In this document: piece after piece, positions 6,433-6,545 of the stretch
Layout of the letters: every line of letters starts with the position of its first letter
How positions within the stretch are numbered: position 1 is the first letter of the stretch
Assembly (NCBI GenBank): GCA_007280145.1
Contig: QYPU01000024.1
Location: forward strand, 1 to 6,545
Source: Dehalococcoidia bacterium
Lineage (GTDB): Bacteria; Chloroflexota; Dehalococcoidia; GIF9; UBA5629
Direction: 5' to 3'
Length of the DNA stretch: 6,545 nt
The notes under the pieces: generated by a model
Seen by the model: the letters and a program-made list of their open reading frames with translations, nothing else
The model's database searches: none
What the model was told of the DNA's origin: nothing
Translations under genes and position numbers: made by a program

Positions 6433-6545
6433 AATCAGCCCCGTATTGATAATAGGCGGCGCAGGCACCTTCTGAAGAGACCATGCATGGGCCTACAGGA
6501 TGCTCTGGAAGGCAAACTTTGCGAAATAGCTTGCAATCGGCGGGA
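6425..6545 (-). CDS. hypD: Hydrogenase maturation protein HypD, C-terminal end only
   Basis: The frame enters from the right edge (first full codon at 6544) and ends at TGA 6427-6425. The visible 39 residues start PADCKLFRKVC and continue PEHPVGPCMVSSEGACAAYY, which is the well-conserved HypD C-terminus. The four cysteines (4, 11, 20 and 28 of the fragment) fit those around the family's [4Fe-4S] cluster. HypD works with HypC as the scaffold on which the Fe(CN)2CO unit is assembled. Its stop overlaps the hypE start by eight bases, indicating translational coupling in a hyp operon that continues to the right, beyond the window. Confidence 0.92.
   Translation of the reverse strand, partial: PADCKLFRKVCLPEHPVGPCMVSSEGACAAYYQYGADYG

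Noticed and set aside
6433..6468. Upstream GTG start for hypE
   Set aside because: It adds 12 non-conserved residues and overlaps hypD by 44 bases, while the ATG at 6432 gives the usual HypE N-terminus and a compact overlap.

Overview
The window holds one co-directional block on the minus strand, read from right to left. In transcription order it contains the tail of hypD, hypE, a [NiFe]-hydrogenase maturation endopeptidase, a broken metV-like gene, hdrC, hdrB, and a very large hdrA that runs off the left edge. I find no convincing plus-strand gene, no tRNA or rRNA, no CRISPR array and no transposase.

Right part (4845-6545): [NiFe]-hydrogenase maturation. HypD (last 39 residues only) and HypE take part in making and installing the Fe(CN)2CO ligands of the active site. 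The HyaD/HycI-family protease trims the C-terminus of the large subunit once nickel is inserted. hypD and hypE overlap (ATGGATGA), and the protease starts 22 bp after hypE, which looks like one operon.

Middle (4278-4844): 567 bp without an intact gene. It contains a strong Shine-Dalgarno followed by the first 50 codons of a MetV-like protein (partner of methylenetetrahydrofolate reductase MetF). An in-frame TAG follows, then 43 more family-like codons and a second TAG. After that come a TATAAT-type promoter candidate with a palindrome and an unassigned leader of about 200 bp before hdrC.

Left part (1-4277): a heterodisulfide-reductase-type electron-transfer module, hdrC-hdrB-hdrA. HdrC carries two [4Fe-4S] motifs and HdrB two CCG domains. 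HdrA is a tandem form with two FAD/Rossmann modules; 945 residues are visible with no stop, and the C-terminus lies outside.

How it fits together: HdrABC complexes use flavin-based electron bifurcation or confurcation, often fed by a [NiFe] hydrogenase through MvhD. Hydrogenase maturation genes just upstream suggest an H2-linked Hdr system, although the structural hydrogenase genes and mvhD are not in view. The metV relic before hdrC resembles the Hdr-MetVF arrangement of acetogens and suggests that the locus once served, or derives from one that served, the methyl branch of the Wood-Ljungdahl pathway.

Organism: a strict anaerobe, most likely a bacterium (good Shine-Dalgarno sites and a sigma70-like box). 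The tandem HdrA together with Hyp genes fits Dehalococcoidia-like Chloroflexota or related sediment anaerobes. That placement is inference from protein style only.
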